This document shows, in pieces, positions 38,251 through 49,913 of a DNA stretch of 64,000 bases (within the stretch, counting starts at the first letter, position 1; each line of letters begins with the position of its first letter). The stretch lies in assembly GCA_020205615.1 (NCBI GenBank), contig CM035151.1, forward strand, positions 47,297,409 through 47,361,408, written 5' to 3'. The position numbers and the translations under genes are program-made. Under the pieces are notes generated by a model, which searched no databases, had not been told where the DNA came from, and saw only the letters and a program-made list of their open reading frames with translations. The stretch comes from Panax quinquefolius (Eukaryota > Streptophyta > Magnoliopsida > Apiales > Araliaceae).

Positions 38251-39653
38251 TCATCAACATTAGCAAATTAGATCAAGGTCAAAGTGGTCCCTTGGCCATG
38301 ACCAACTAATTCCCAAAAACTCAAGAACACCTATAATGACACTTCCTGTCACTATAGGGCTTTAGCGACAGACAGAAAATGTGTTCTAAGAAATTAATTA
38401 ATAAAAATTAGAAATAATTAATAAATAAATATAAAAATAGTTTTAAAATTATTTTAAGTTATAATAATTAACTTTTAATATTTTAACATAAATTCAATAA
38501 ATATTTTAATTTATTTGGACATTATTAATAATTAAGTTAATAATAAAGTAATTAGAATAATTATTTATATATATTAAATAATTATTTAAAAATAATAGCT
38601 ATGATATAAAAATTATAATAAATAATTATAAATTATTTTAAAATAATAAACAAAGTTTTTATAAAATTCTAAGTAAATATTAAATTATTTAGAAATAGAA
38701 ATAAATGATTTCATTTAAAGGATAAATAAATAATTAAAAATTATTATAAGCTTCCAGAAATTATTATAAAGGATATTTAAATTATCTAAAAATATAATAA
38801 AGCTTATAAAAAAATTTAGTCGAGTTATCCACTTATTAAGTACTCAGTAAAGTTTTTGGACACCGAAACCATATCAAACTTAACCCAAACGTATGTAGTT
38901 TATGTATTCGAGTATTGTTATCAATACTAATGTGTTATATTTATATGAATGAACATCTTAGGTGTTTATTAACGAATCTAGTAGCATTACTTGACTAATC
39001 TTCGCTCATGCAAGTCTACAAAACCCAAATTATTAATTACTCAAATTTCTCAAACCCTATTTATTTGTTTAACAAGATTTCTATCTTGAATTGCTATTGA
39101 TATGTTATACCAAACCTAAACTTGAATTGATAATTATTGCAAATTTATTGCTATAGCTTCAGCATAACTCAGAAATGAATTGTTTATTCATATGATATTG
39201 TTTATTCAGCATAAATTATTGTGTCAAACCAATTTATTTTGGTAAGACATCCTATACTGAAGTTGTGTATCCCGAAAAAAGATCGATGTTTGGTCAATTA
39301 AAATATTGATGTTTAGTGCATGTGAGCACCAGTAGGATGAGATGCATATTCTTATGATATTGAATAGCTTGATCCACTATCTCAAATCTAAACAAAGTTT
39401 CTAAGTCTTTGTGACTGATAGAAATAAAAATTCCAGAAATGGTTGAAATAGAAATTTCTTAAATGGTAGCAACTATCAGTTGAGTTTTGAACTGTTATAC
39501 TTCTTCAAATCATATATTGTTATAAATATAAAATATGTTGAGCATGTCATAGCTCACCCTTGCAAATTATTCCATTTGCAGTATTAGATGGTAACCCTGG
39601 CACTTCTGGAGTTAATAAAGGGAAGCGTCCCATCTTAGATTAGTTTATATCAC
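38251..39653 (+). repeat. LTR D2 fragment (same family as D1, opposite strand)
   Basis: Shares with the reverse of D1 the phrases AATTAAAAATTATTATAAG, GGATATTTAAATTATCTAAA, AAGAACACCTA and GATCAAGGTCAAAG. It contains the AGCTCACCCTTGCA...TTTGCAG block at 39551-39581. Its upstream part lies on the far side of element C (23427-23466). It is cut on the right by copia-1. There is no coding sequence; much of 38390-38830 is almost pure A/T. Confidence 0.7.
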
Positions 39654-40760
39654 TGTTTATATCATTAAGTCTAACTTAATCAATATACCTATATATATAA
39701 ATTATCATATTAATTTAAATTCGTAATTTAAATACTATTAATCATATTGACATATTTAAATCTTTACAATTTAAATTAATTCCATTTTAATTACGTTATA
39801 TGTGTGTGACCCTATAGGTTATTATTACGTTGGCAATAATTTTAAAATTATATTATAAAATTATATACAGTGAGCGGCATCTAGTAATGCATCACTGCTA
39901 CCCAAGTAATAATAAGATCGATGATTTGATGCAACCTTTTCGTGACCAATGTTTCAATGTAATTTAATCCTTTTAACCTTAATATTCTAGATTAAACTCG
40001 AGTCATGGAATGTGTCATACTCTTCATAATTTAATCTAAGTTTTTCTTGATCAATGAGTAGACTATATGAAACAAATCACTATTTAAGCTTGGCCATGCA
40101 TTTCATAGTCCTACTCAATCAAGAGGCCTATAGATATCACCCCTAATAGATAGGATGGTTAAATTCCATCTAGATCACTCATATTCCTCACACGGTTCAT
40201 GATGTACCCAATAATCACCTTTATAGTCCACCCTATTAAAGGCGACATTTGATGATATCAAAGTACATAAATTCCCGGGTAGAAATATAGTGATTTCAGG
40301 TCAGTGGACCATTACATCATTGTCACTATGAGAATTGCTAATGACACTTCGCATAATGCTCCACATAGAATTCTCATGGTGGGTCTGTCCAGTACATCGT
40401 TCTCTAATATGTACCTATGGATTGACTTAATATTTCATATATTTATGATCAATGAGATTTGGTCATCAGTCAATCCACATACTAGTCTTAATGCATCATT
40501 GTTGTCCCATCAACAATGATACTCGACTAGGGACATGTAAGAACAATGATACTAATTGTAATTATATAATCTCATGTTCAAGTCACATACTTGAAACTAT
40601 ATAATTTGTATCACTATTCTAAGGATTTTTATTATGTTAACATTTATGTAACGCAGTAAATAAAACCATAATAAAATCATTCATTTATTCAATCAAATAT
40701 AATATCAAAATGTTAAGCAATTATATCAAATAATTCGCCTCTATGGCATAAACTCTAATA
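39654..40760 (-). repeat. 3' LTR of copia-1
   Basis: The right end is fixed by the polypurine tract at 40761. The left end, TGTTTATATCATTAAG, is my best choice. It contains GTGTGACCCTATAGGTT near 39807-39823, a relative of the GTGTGACCCTTTAGGTT box of the copia-2 LTRs. The end bases (CTAATA) would be CTAACA in an intact LTR. No gene inside. Confidence 0.65.
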
Positions 40761-40770
40761 GTCTCCCACT
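40761..40770 (-). promoter_or_regulatory. polypurine tract of copia-1
   Basis: The minus strand reads AGTGGGAGAC just after the pol stop and before the LTR. The copia-2 copies have AAGTGGGAGAT at the same place. Confidence 0.8.
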
Positions 40771-40774
40771 TGCA

Positions 40775-41342
40775 CTAGAGCCAATCACTCATGTATCTAA
40801 TACCCATGGAACTAGTGTGACCGTCTTGCTTCTGCTGTGACAAAGCCTTAGTCAGTGGATCTGCAACATTATCATTTGTTGGCACTCTTCCTATATGTAC
40901 ATCTCCTATATTAATGATTTCACGGATGAGATGGTATCGCCTAAGTATATGCTTAGATCGTTGGTGAGATCTGGGTTCCTTAGCATGTGCAATGGCTCCA
41001 TTATTATCACAGTATAGCTTAACCGGATCAACAATGGTTGGAACAACACCAAGTTCGATGATGAATGAATTTTAATCCATCTGACCTCCTTGGCCGCACT
41101 AGAAGCAACAATATACTCAGCCTCGGTTGTAGAATCGGCTACTGTCTCTTGCTTCAAACTCTTCCAGCTAACAGCATACCATTAAGGCAAAACACAAAAC
41201 CTGATTGAGACTTATAGTCATCATTGTCAGTCTAGAAACTAGCATCTGTGTAACCCTTTACTACCAGTTCGTCTTCACCTCCATATATAAAGAATGAATC
41301 CTTAGTCCTTTTCAGGTACTTGAGGATATTCTCGACTGTTGT
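40775..41342 (-). pseudogene. copia-1 pol: RNase H and C-terminus
   Basis: The minus strand carries the copia RNase H: YTDASF near 41240, KQETVADSTTEAEYIVASSA near 41090-41155, SHQRSKHILRRYHL (shifted frame) near 40930-40975, then NDNVADPLTKALS and the terminal GIRYMSDWL before TAG at 40775. Two in-frame TAG stops (near 41343 and 41234) and two frameshifts break it. The domain would remove template RNA during reverse transcription. Confidence 0.85.
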
Positions 41343-42165
41343 CTAGTGACCTGCACCTAGATTCAACTGGTATCTGCTCGTCATGCTCAAAGCAAACGAA
41401 ACATTCGGACGAGTACATATCATTGCATACATGATAGATCCAATTGTCAAAGCATAAGGGATCTTTCTCATACGTTCCTCATCATCTTGTGATTTAGGAC
41501 ATTGAGCCTTAGAGATCTTTACACCATGAGTCACGGGTAAGTTTCCTCTTTTCGCCTCTTGCATGCTGAATTGTTTCAACACTTTATCAATATATGTACT
41601 TTGACTTAGGCCGAGCATTTTTCTCAATCTATCTCTATAGATCCTGATACCTAAAATGTAGGCAGCATCGCCTAAATATTTCATGGAGAAACATTTTCCT
41701 AACCATGTTTTTATAGCCTGTAAGGAAGGAATGTCATTCCCAATAATTAATATGTCATCAACATATAATACTAGGAATACAATGTGACTCCCACTAACCT
41801 TCTTATATACACAAAGTTCATCTTCATTTTTTATAAAGCCAAACTCTTTGACTGCTTCATCAAATCGAAGATTCCAACTCCGAGAGGCTTGCTTCAATCC
41901 ATAAATGGATCGTTGTAGCTTACATACCTTTCCAGCATCCTTTGGAGTGACAAAACCCTCAGGTTGTGTCATGTACACATTCTCAAGGAGATTTCCTTTA
42001 AGGAAAGCAGTTTTGACATCCATCTGCCAAATTTCGTAATCATAAAAAGCTGCAATAGCAAGTAAGATTCTGATGGATTTAACCATTGCCACTGGAGAGA
42101 AGGTTTCATCATAGTCAACACCTTGAATTTGTTTGAAACCTTTTGCTACCAGTCGGCCTTTATAG
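41343..42165 (-). pseudogene. copia-1 pol: reverse transcriptase
   Basis: A 249-codon open stretch on the minus strand. It reads YEIWQMDVKTAFLKGNLLEN (first catalytic Asp), VYMTQPEGFV, SIYGLKQASRSWNLRFDEAV, then the intact catalytic box LYVDDILIIGND (YVDD at 41754-41765), ending IMYAMICTRPNVSFAL. This is the Ty1/copia RT, the best preserved enzyme in the window. Adjacent frames are broken, so a whole polyprotein is not possible. Confidence 0.92.
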
Positions 42166-42167
42166 GT

Positions 42168-42520
42168 TTATACATTACCATCCATGTCGGTTTTCTTCTT
42201 GAAAACCCACTTGCACCCGATTAGTTTTACCCCTTCGGGTGGATCAACAAGAGTCCATACTTGGTTAGTATACATGGAGTTCATCTCAGATTTCATGGCT
42301 TCAAGCCATTTCTCAGAATCTGGTCCATTAATAGCTTCTTGGTAGGAAGCAGGCTCATCTTGATCTATGAGCATCACATCACCGTTTTGAGTCACAGGAT
42401 ATCCATAATATCTCTCGGGCTCTTGGCGTGTCCTACCAGATCTACGAATGCCTTGTGTAATTTGAGTAGGTTCACTTTCCACAATATCTTGTGGTTCTCG
42501 CCACGCGTTCAACTCGAGTT
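42168..42520 (-). pseudogene. copia-1 pol: integrase-RT linker and RT start
   Basis: The minus frame reads RRSGRTRQEPERYYGYPVTQ, then SYQEAINGPDSEKWLEAMKS, EMNSMYTNQVWTLVDPPEGV and IGCKWVFKKK, the conserved start of the copia RT domain. It runs into the RT block after a stop near 42168. It is useful as a reference for the shortened copia-2 pol. Confidence 0.85.
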
Positions 42521-42598
42521 CAATGATATTTTGTGGTTCTCAAATTTTTTCGAGTTCTACTTTCCTCACTCTGTTTCCTTTAGAGACAAATTCTCTTT

Positions 42599-43375
42599 CT
42601 AGAAAATACCAGTTCGAGCAACAAACACTTTGTTCTCAGAAGGTTTGTAGAAATAATACTCTTTTGTTTCCTTTGGGTATCCCACAAAATTATATTTGTC
42701 AGATTTGGGTCCGAGCTTATTAGAGTCCAGACGTTTTATAAACGCCTCGCAACCCCAAATCTTCATGAACGACATACTAGGACATTTCCCAGTCCACATC
42801 TCATATAGTATCTTCTGAACCGTCTTTGTAGGAACACAGTTAAGTGTGAATACAGTTGTCTCTAGGGCATGACCCCAGAAGCTTATTTGAAGATCTGTAT
42901 GACTCATCATTGATCGTACCATGTCCAATAAGGTTCGATTCCTCCTCTCAGATACACAATTCCATTGTGCTATTCCAGGTGGAGTGAGATGTGATATAAT
43001 ACCACACTCCTTCAGAAGGTCATCAAAGTCTTGGCTTAAGTATTCACCTCCTCGATCGGATCGAAGGGCTTTTATGCTTTTGCCAAATTGGTTTTGAACT
43101 TAATTCTTGAATTCCTTGAAGTTTTTAAAGGATTCGAATTTGTGTCTCATAAGATACACATATCCATATCTACTGAAGTCGTCAGTAAATGTAATGAAGT
43201 AATAAAACCTACCTCTTGTTAACGAATTCATGGGTCCACATACATCACTATGTATAAGTCCCAATACATAGCTAGACCGTTCACTGTGTCTAGTGAAAGG
43301 GACTTTAGTCATTTTGCCTAATAAACAAGACTCGCATTTCTCATATGATTCAAAATCAAATGAATCCAAGAACCC
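42599..43375 (-). pseudogene. copia-1 pol: integrase core
   Basis: At 43100-43369 the minus strand reads CESCLLGKMTKVPFT, LIHSDVCGPM and YYFITFTDDFSRYGYVYLM, which holds the end of the zinc finger and the first two acidic positions. RSDRGGEY-like sequence follows at 43020-43080 in another frame. At 42599-42928 come DMVRSMMSHTDLQISFWGHA and PSMSFMKIWGCEAF. Frame breaks occur at about 43090 and 42930. Confidence 0.87.
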
Positions 43376-43465
43376 ATCTTTATGGAGTTTGGATATGCGT
43401 TTCTCATTTATATGGCCTAAGCAGCGATGTTGGAGATATGTCAGATTTGAATCATTTGATTTAAA

Positions 43466-43783
43466 TCATTTTATATTTATGTTATAGATAGGCATTTCTA
43501 AATTAAGAATATAGAGACCGTTAAACAATTGTGCAACACCATAGCAAATATCATTTAAGTAAAAGAAACAACAATTGTTCTTTATTATAAATGAAAAACC
43601 TTTCTTGTCCAAACAAGAAACAGAAATAATGTTTTTGCTTATAGCAGGCACATAATAACAATCCTCTAATTCTAATATTAGCGCAGAGGGCAAAGATAAA
43701 TGATAAGTTTCTACGGCCAGTGCAACAACTTTTGCTCCATTCCCAACTCGTAGGTCAATCTCTCCTTTTGCCAAAGTCATACA
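43466..43783 (-). pseudogene. copia-1 pol: pre-integrase segment, cut by copia-2a
   Basis: The minus strand reads VGNGAKVVALAVETYHLSLP, then LELEDCYYVPAISKNIISVS, the segment between protease and integrase in Ty1/copia. It stops at 43783, where LTR 2a begins. The rest of copia-1 (protease, gag, 5' LTR) must lie beyond the window. ATACA (43779-43783) would be the target duplication of 2a. Confidence 0.85.
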
Positions 43784-45661
43784 TGTTAGGTTTGTAATAT
43801 TCATGAAGCAATTAAATTGCATAATAATGCGAAAGCGTGTAAAAATCAGAGTTTAAAAATTTACAAACCATATACCCGGATCACCCTATATGCACAATTA
43901 TTAATTAAACGAAAAGATATGAAGAACAAACATACCCTTGAAGATCCGAGCTTCCTCGGTACAAGTTCACCTCCAATCCTTTTCGCATTCAACTTGAATC
44001 CATAGGGTTTGGTTCCTTCCTTTAGATCGGCGTTAGCCACCCAAGCGTTTGGCCTCTAGAGGTGATCCACCAAGGAAAAATAAAGAATTCAAGAAGATGG
44101 TGTATTTGGCTCAAACCCTAGTTTTCTATCTCTATAGAAAAGGGTACTCTCCAACAAATTGGAATTATGTCGTTGTTGAAAAAGTCAACAACCCACACAC
44201 ACCCATAATAAGACTCCTCTTATTTATAGATGTGGGCAACCCACCTTAACAATTAAGGAATTGGGTTTTATTTAATTAATTAAATTCTTTTAATTAATTA
44301 AGCTCCCTAATCTTATTAGGGATAATTAATTAAACTCTTTTAATTAATTTAACCTCCTAATCCAATTAGGAATAAATGAGAGTACTTATATTAAATTAAT
44401 TCCTAAACTCTTTTAGAAATTAAAATAATAATAATTGTAATAATATTAATAAGACTCCTCTTATTAATTTATATTTAATATTTCTAAAATATTAAATAAT
44501 AAATATTAAGCTATTTAATTTATTCTATCACCATAGATTAAATTAAATATATATACTTATATTATTACGATTATGCCATTAACTTCTTAAATAATTATTC
44601 TTCCTTTTATGGTGTGACCCTTTAGGTTCTCCATATTAAGCCGGTTGTGAATAAATCAATTAGAATAATTTAATCTTATTTAAATAAATAAATTAAACAA
44701 TTAATTTATTTAAATAAATAATATTTATTCTACAATAGGGATAAGCCTCCTAGCGATCAACGACTTTCCAGATAATATAGATTTCAACATTAATCATTAA
44801 AGAACCTTTGAGTAAATAGTTACCGCACAATTCAATCCTTCCACCATACAATGTCCCAATTAAATATAAGGCATGGAATTCTTTGTCAAGTCTTATTTTA
44901 TTTAATTATATGTATTTCGATCCTTAAATGCACAACTCAAATAATGCAAATTAGAAACTCCTTTCTAATTTCATTACGCCGCCAAGGACTCTTTGGGTTG
45001 TCATTTATCGAATCACATAGGACATTTCTCTTCTTTATTAGAAGTGGTAGATTCTTTATTGATCATACATTATCTCCATGTACAACTTATTATACCCAAG
45101 CATACCCTTTGATATACCCTAAGGGTCTTAAGGAATAAGTCAAAGTATAACTCATCATACACAAGATACTATGATGATCTCAAGTCCAAGGATTACTTGT
45201 ATTACTATCACTACAGAATTCCTATTGACAGCAAATAAAACTCCATTAGGTATTCCTTAGCGAGCCACGTTCGGTGTACTTATTCTCTAATAAGCACCTA
45301 CATACTTGCTTTAGTGTCTCCACACAAATGATCGTGAGATCAATCATCCTCATCCAATGAGCAAGCAACGTATGTACCCATCTATCCGGATTCACTAATC
45401 CCCAATTTAGTAATCCAATGATTGGGAACTATTTTAGTTTTAAGCTTTCTAAGAATTTAGATCTCATTAGAATGATCATCATCATTATTCTAAAAGCATT
45501 GCTTAAAACTATGGGTTTATCACATATTATAAAAAATAGCATCATGTAGATAATTAAAAGCCTTTAATAAATTAATACTTTTTATTAATAAATGAATAAG
45601 ATTGTTACAAAGTATATGCTTTATCATCAAACATGATTGGCTTGTGTGCATATTACTTTCA
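43784..45661 (-). repeat. 3' LTR of copia-2a
   Basis: Starts TGTTAGGTTTGTAATATTC and ends CATATTACTTTCA, length 1878. It is the only complete LTR of this family in the window. It has a minus-strand TATA box CTATAAATAAGAGG (44220-44229) and a GTGTGACCCTTTAGGTTCTCC box (44611-44631). AT-rich inverted runs (TTTAATTAATTAAA) occupy 44265-44500. No gene is seen in it. Confidence 0.9.
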
Positions 45662-45675
45662 ATCTCCCACTTGCA

Positions 45676-46660
45676 CTAAAGCCAATCGCCATTGTATCTT
45701 ATACTCTTCTTCTCTAAGTGGCGATTATCCCGTTGTTGGATAAGCTTTAGTTAATGGATATGTAATGTTGTTCATGAGAGTCCACTATCTCTATAGTGAT
45801 TTCCCATCTTTCAATGATTCTAATAATCAAATAAAAGTGCCACAACACATGTTTAGATCCAAGATGAGACTTAGGAACTATTTCTAGTTACGTAATGAAC
45901 TTTTAATCCAAACAATCAACTTGCGACTTCATTTATAGCTATATACTTTGTCTTTATCACTAAACCAAAGAACTCTTTCTGTTTGGAACCTTTCCAATTC
46001 ACTACACCACTTTGTTCAAGGTAACACTTTACCTTAAAGTGGATTTTTCTATCGTCTTGGTGCGTTCGAAAAACTTGAGTGTGTAAAGCCCTCTAGTTTT
46101 AATTCAGACCCACCATGTATGCTCACATCCTTAGTGCCGATTAAGAACTTTAAGATGTTTTTCACTGACTCATAGTGAACTTCTCCATAATATGACTGAT
46201 CAACATCAGGTCTCGTACATTTCATTGCATACATGATTGTCACTCATGCGACCTCTCTTTTCAGGAGTCTATGGGGACTATTAAGAGAGATACACTCCAT
46301 AGCTCATCGACATGAGACATCTCTTGGAGTTTGCCATGCTAAACGACTTTAGCATCAAATGAATATACGTTTCTTAGGTTAAGTTGAGCATCCTCTTAAA
46401 TCTATCTATATAGATTTATATCCCCAATTAAGATACTCTTCAAAATCATTCATGGAGGAATGTTTAGACAACTTTATCTTTACTGATTGTAGCATTGGTA
46501 TGTCATTCCTTATTCGTAGTATATCAACATATAATATTAGGAATGTCACGACGCTCCAATTTGACCCTTTTGTACACACTAGAAGTCTTACCTCATCGAA
46601 TGTAACTCGGATCATCATCTTCTATGATCGTACCTCATCATCATCATCCATGATGAATCC
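45676..46660 (-). pseudogene. copia-2a: remnant RT and RNase H
   Basis: The minus strand reads IPRRYGFIMDDDDE-like linker (about 46640-46680) and passes almost directly to FLILYVDILRIRNDIPMLQS (46450-46540), then YAMKCTRPDV, KDVSIHGGSELKLEGFT, and a terminal DDWL-like end with TAG at 45676. Against copia-1, the RT from its start to just before YVDD is missing, including the first catalytic Asp. The catalytic pair is reduced to a single Asp (YVDI), and part of RNase H around the active-site loop is also gone. It cannot be enzymatic. Confidence 0.8.
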
Positions 46661-46859
46661 ATACCTCCTAGGTATCTTGGTACTATTCGGACTTACGATT
46701 TGGTTTGTGGTACAATAGGTCTATCTCTGAGTTCCTCTTATTTGACTTATAGTGTTTTGTGGTTCTTGAACTCTTCAAGATCTATTATCCTCCACTAGCC
46801 CCTTCAATGATAAACACATTTATCTTAGAAAGCGCGTGTTTCGCAACAAACACCTTTTG

Positions 46860-47200
46860 CTAAGTAGGATTATAGAACATATACCTAAACTTACTTTAGG
46901 ATGTCCCACAAATTGTACTTGTCAAATCTTGTCCCAAGCTTATCCTTTGAAACCCGTTTCACATAAGTTGGACAACCCTTATCTTATCATACTTAAGATT
47001 AGGAATCCTCCCCTGTCCATAACTTTTATGGAGTCTGGAAATGGATTTTGAGGTTACCATTTTCGTAGATATGCAGCCATTTCTAGGATATGACCCTAGA
47101 AGGATACTGGAATGTCGGTAAAATCATTATGGACCGCACCATGTCCAACAAGGTACGAATAGATACATCAATCATTTATTGCGTATCAGGATGTTTCCAT
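46860..47200 (-). pseudogene. copia-2a: integrase C-terminal remnant
   Basis: By match to 59779-60075 (RTLLDMVRSIMILPTFQRSF, KYVKIRGCPTYVKRFQ), this is the end of the copia integrase core and the region after it. The zinc finger and first two catalytic positions seen in copia-1 are absent: the pre-integrase segment joins almost directly to the YLLKYKCELFERFKEF-like piece near 47290-47350. Confidence 0.75.
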
Positions 47201-47358
47201 TATGAGAAAAACTATTTGAGATGATCTAGAAACTTATTGCACAAGTATTTATTCCTTGATCTAATCAAAGAGTCTTAATACTTTGCCAATTTGTTTCACT
47301 TCTGAATTCTTTGAACCTTTCAAATAATTCACACTTGTATTTCAGCAAATACACACAT

Positions 47359-47800
47359 TCAACTCTTTGAATGATCATCTCCTTTTCTTATACTAATTTG
47401 TTCAATATGCAAAATTATTTTCATGTAAGTCAGTATACAAAATCCATTAAGTAATATTCCGATTCTATACAAAACATTATTATTATAAATAGAACAACAA
47501 TTGTTCTTAATTATAATACCAAAGATTTCATTGTCCAACAATAAAATGGAAATAATATTTTTAACAAGAACTGGAATACAATAACAACTTATTGACTTAA
47601 TAGATTTGCCCGTAGGCATTGCTAAACTATAAGTTTCTTTGGCTAATGCAGCAACCTTTGCTTCATTTTTCACACATAGGATTACTTATATTTGTTTAGA
47701 TTTCTACTTCTGCTTGGTCCCTTCATAAATCTCTATTTATGATAACCAAAGTCGGTATCCAATACCCAAGTAGAACCTTGACTTAAAGAAAAATTTATTT
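47359..47800 (-). pseudogene. copia-2a: protease and pre-integrase segment
   Basis: The minus strand reads STWVLDTDFGYH near 47745-47775, where a copia protease has Asp-Thr-Gly-Cys, so the active-site Gly is replaced by Asp. Then come AKVAALAKETYSLAMPTGKS, LVKNIISILLLDNEIFGI and NNCCSIYNNN (47400-47670), matching the copia-1 pre-integrase block. Frame breaks occur between the two. Confidence 0.8.
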
Positions 47801-47859
47801 CAATCATGAACAAAATTGTATTGTAACTGAAACTTCACTAAGCTTCTTTGGTTAGCCTC

Positions 47860-48644
47860 TGCAAGATGCTTCTGCAGCTTTCTTTCCGATGTCGGAGCTT
47901 ATTGTAGTGGAAGCAGACTCCTTTGCTATCTGTATCAGTTTTGTTCTTATTATCCTTTGTTTTTGCCTTTCTATTTACCTTCTTTGAATCGTTCTTCTTT
48001 TCAGAAGATCTTTTGGCCCCTACCAGTAAGACTTGATCTTTCTTGGTTGGAAAGTGACTCTCAATAATTTTTTAATATGTTAAGCCAATCAGCGAGACTG
48101 ATATCTAGCTTGTTCATATAAAAAATTCACAACAATTGTGAAAGGAGTCCGAGAGTGAGTGCAAGATCAAATCTTGGCTCAACTCTCCATCCATGACAAA
48201 ACTCGTTGTCCTAATTGATCAATCAAAATTGATTATGTTAAGAACTTTTTGTCTGTACTATAGTGCCATTGGCCATTCTAGATCGGAAGAGCTCCTTAGA
48301 TATCAGATATCTATCAGTCCTACTTTCTTCACCATCAACTACTTGATGTGCAGGAATTTAGTAGGAGCATCCATAGTTTCATGCTGACGCTGAAGCTCGT
48401 TACTCATGGATGCGAGCATGATGCATAGAGCCAACTGTGCATCATTTTGCCATTTTCTAAAAGAAGCAATCTCTTCCTCAGAGGCATTATGCGCAACCAT
48501 TGCTGAGAGGATAGGCGTATTAAGGACATAAGATAACTTTTCAAACCATGAGAACTATTCTCAAATTCTTTAACCAATTCGTTTAATTGATTGCAAGTTA
48601 ATTTAGCATCTAATATGCTTCTTGGTGATAGTAATTTTAGACAT
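47860..48644 (-). pseudogene. copia-2a: gag
   Basis: The minus-strand ATG at 48644 opens MSKITIT. Broken frames then match copia Gag: a SYVLNTPIL-like piece near 48510, FRKWQNDAQLALCIMLASMS (48410-48470), NELQRQHETMDA, then the SHFPTKKDQVLLVGAKRSSE-like basic part near 48000-48060. A knuckle CFHYNKLRHRKESC lies near 47885-47930, with its second Cys replaced by Tyr. It is the longest-preserved part of the family. Confidence 0.8.
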
Positions 48645-48848
48645 TGTAAAATTACGTAAATGAATTTGTAATTAACAACATTTTAACATACATTCTTTTA
48701 TTAATTACCAAAATAAATTAGGTCTTGTTTTAAATTGGTATCTCCCACTATTTTCTTCAAACTATATTACCTCACTTATATAGTTCGGCAAAATCTAATT
48801 AAAGATTTGCTAGTGAGAATAAGGATCCCATTTCAAATGTATATAGCC

Positions 48849-49138
48849 TTGTGGTGACACAACAAACTATATATAAATAAATAGGTAGACAACTTTTGTC
48901 AATTACATCAACTATGCAACTCCTTTTCTTTTGCCTCTTAGATTATTTTGATCAAGTGGTGACACATCCGAATCAAAATTATCCAAGTTAAGTCCGACCT
49001 AGCACTCCATATATTCAAAAAGAAAAATATCATCCTTGTGGTGACACAACAAAACAATATTGTTCAATTTTCTTTATAAGCATCAAATGTGATAAATTAA
49101 CATCTTAAATACTTAATACTTGCCTTGTGGTGACACAA
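48849..49138. repeat. three TTGTGTCACCACAA hairpins in copia-2a leader
   Basis: The 14-base hairpin sequence lies at 48849-48862, 49036-49049 and 49125-49138, in the wider phrase GCCTTGTGGTGACACAACAAA. A fourth, weaker form (AAGTGGTGACACAT) is at 48954. Spacing is about 90-190 bases. All three copia-2 copies keep the set. Confidence 0.85.
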
Positions 49139-49913
49139 CAAACTCATATTAAATATTTAATACTCTATTAATTTTATCATGCTAGAAGGCGACGTTCGAT
49201 ATTCCAAATATCTTTGAACGCTTAGGACTTAATATAAAAATTGAGGGGTTTGTTATTAATTTGTCTCATCTTGTTTATAGCGCATGCACATATATATATA
49301 TAAAATACGCGTCATATTAATGAACATGCGAAGCATGTTTGCATAATATATATATATATATATATATAGTATAAACATGCACATATAGAATACTATATTC
49401 TACCCGGATTGATTATGGACTTTTATTCTAGTTTGGTTCACTAGAGCCATCAAGTGAACCAAAAGGTCAAACCCTAGGGGTGCAAGAAATAATATTTAAA
49501 TATAACTATTACATTTAAACCCGGGCTCCATTACAAACGAGTCTTCATGCGCTTCTTGTCCCTTGATCTCCAATTTTTCAAAATTAATTCTAACTATTCC
49601 TATTACAAAACTATTTAAAATAAATAGAAACCTTGATCAGCAGTCAAGGGGAAGTACATAGGAGAGAGATAGAATTTACATTAAGAAAAAATTAGAGAAG
49701 GCAGTCTGTGAGACCCCATTTAATAAAACTCATACATTCATGCATCCAACTAAAATAAAATCCAATCACATTGGTCGATAGTCCATAATTAATCCCATTT
49801 ATTATCATACACATCATCATATGCATCAATAAATAACATTCATCTTATGAATAATAAACATTTAATATATATATTGATATCATTTAATGGGCAAATTTAG
49901 TTAATATAAAATC

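Noticed and set aside
38397..38830. Very AT-rich stretch considered as a matrix-attachment or origin region
   Set aside because: It matches the AT-rich tandem block of LTR D1 read in reverse, so it is simply LTR sequence.
42261..42602. Plus-strand 113-codon open frame
   Set aside because: Antisense shadow of the copia-1 linker and RT start.
44851..45138. 95-codon plus-strand frame repeated at 57738-58025
   Set aside because: Kept in both copies only because both are the same LTR. It runs against the LTR's transcription and shows no protein-like pattern.
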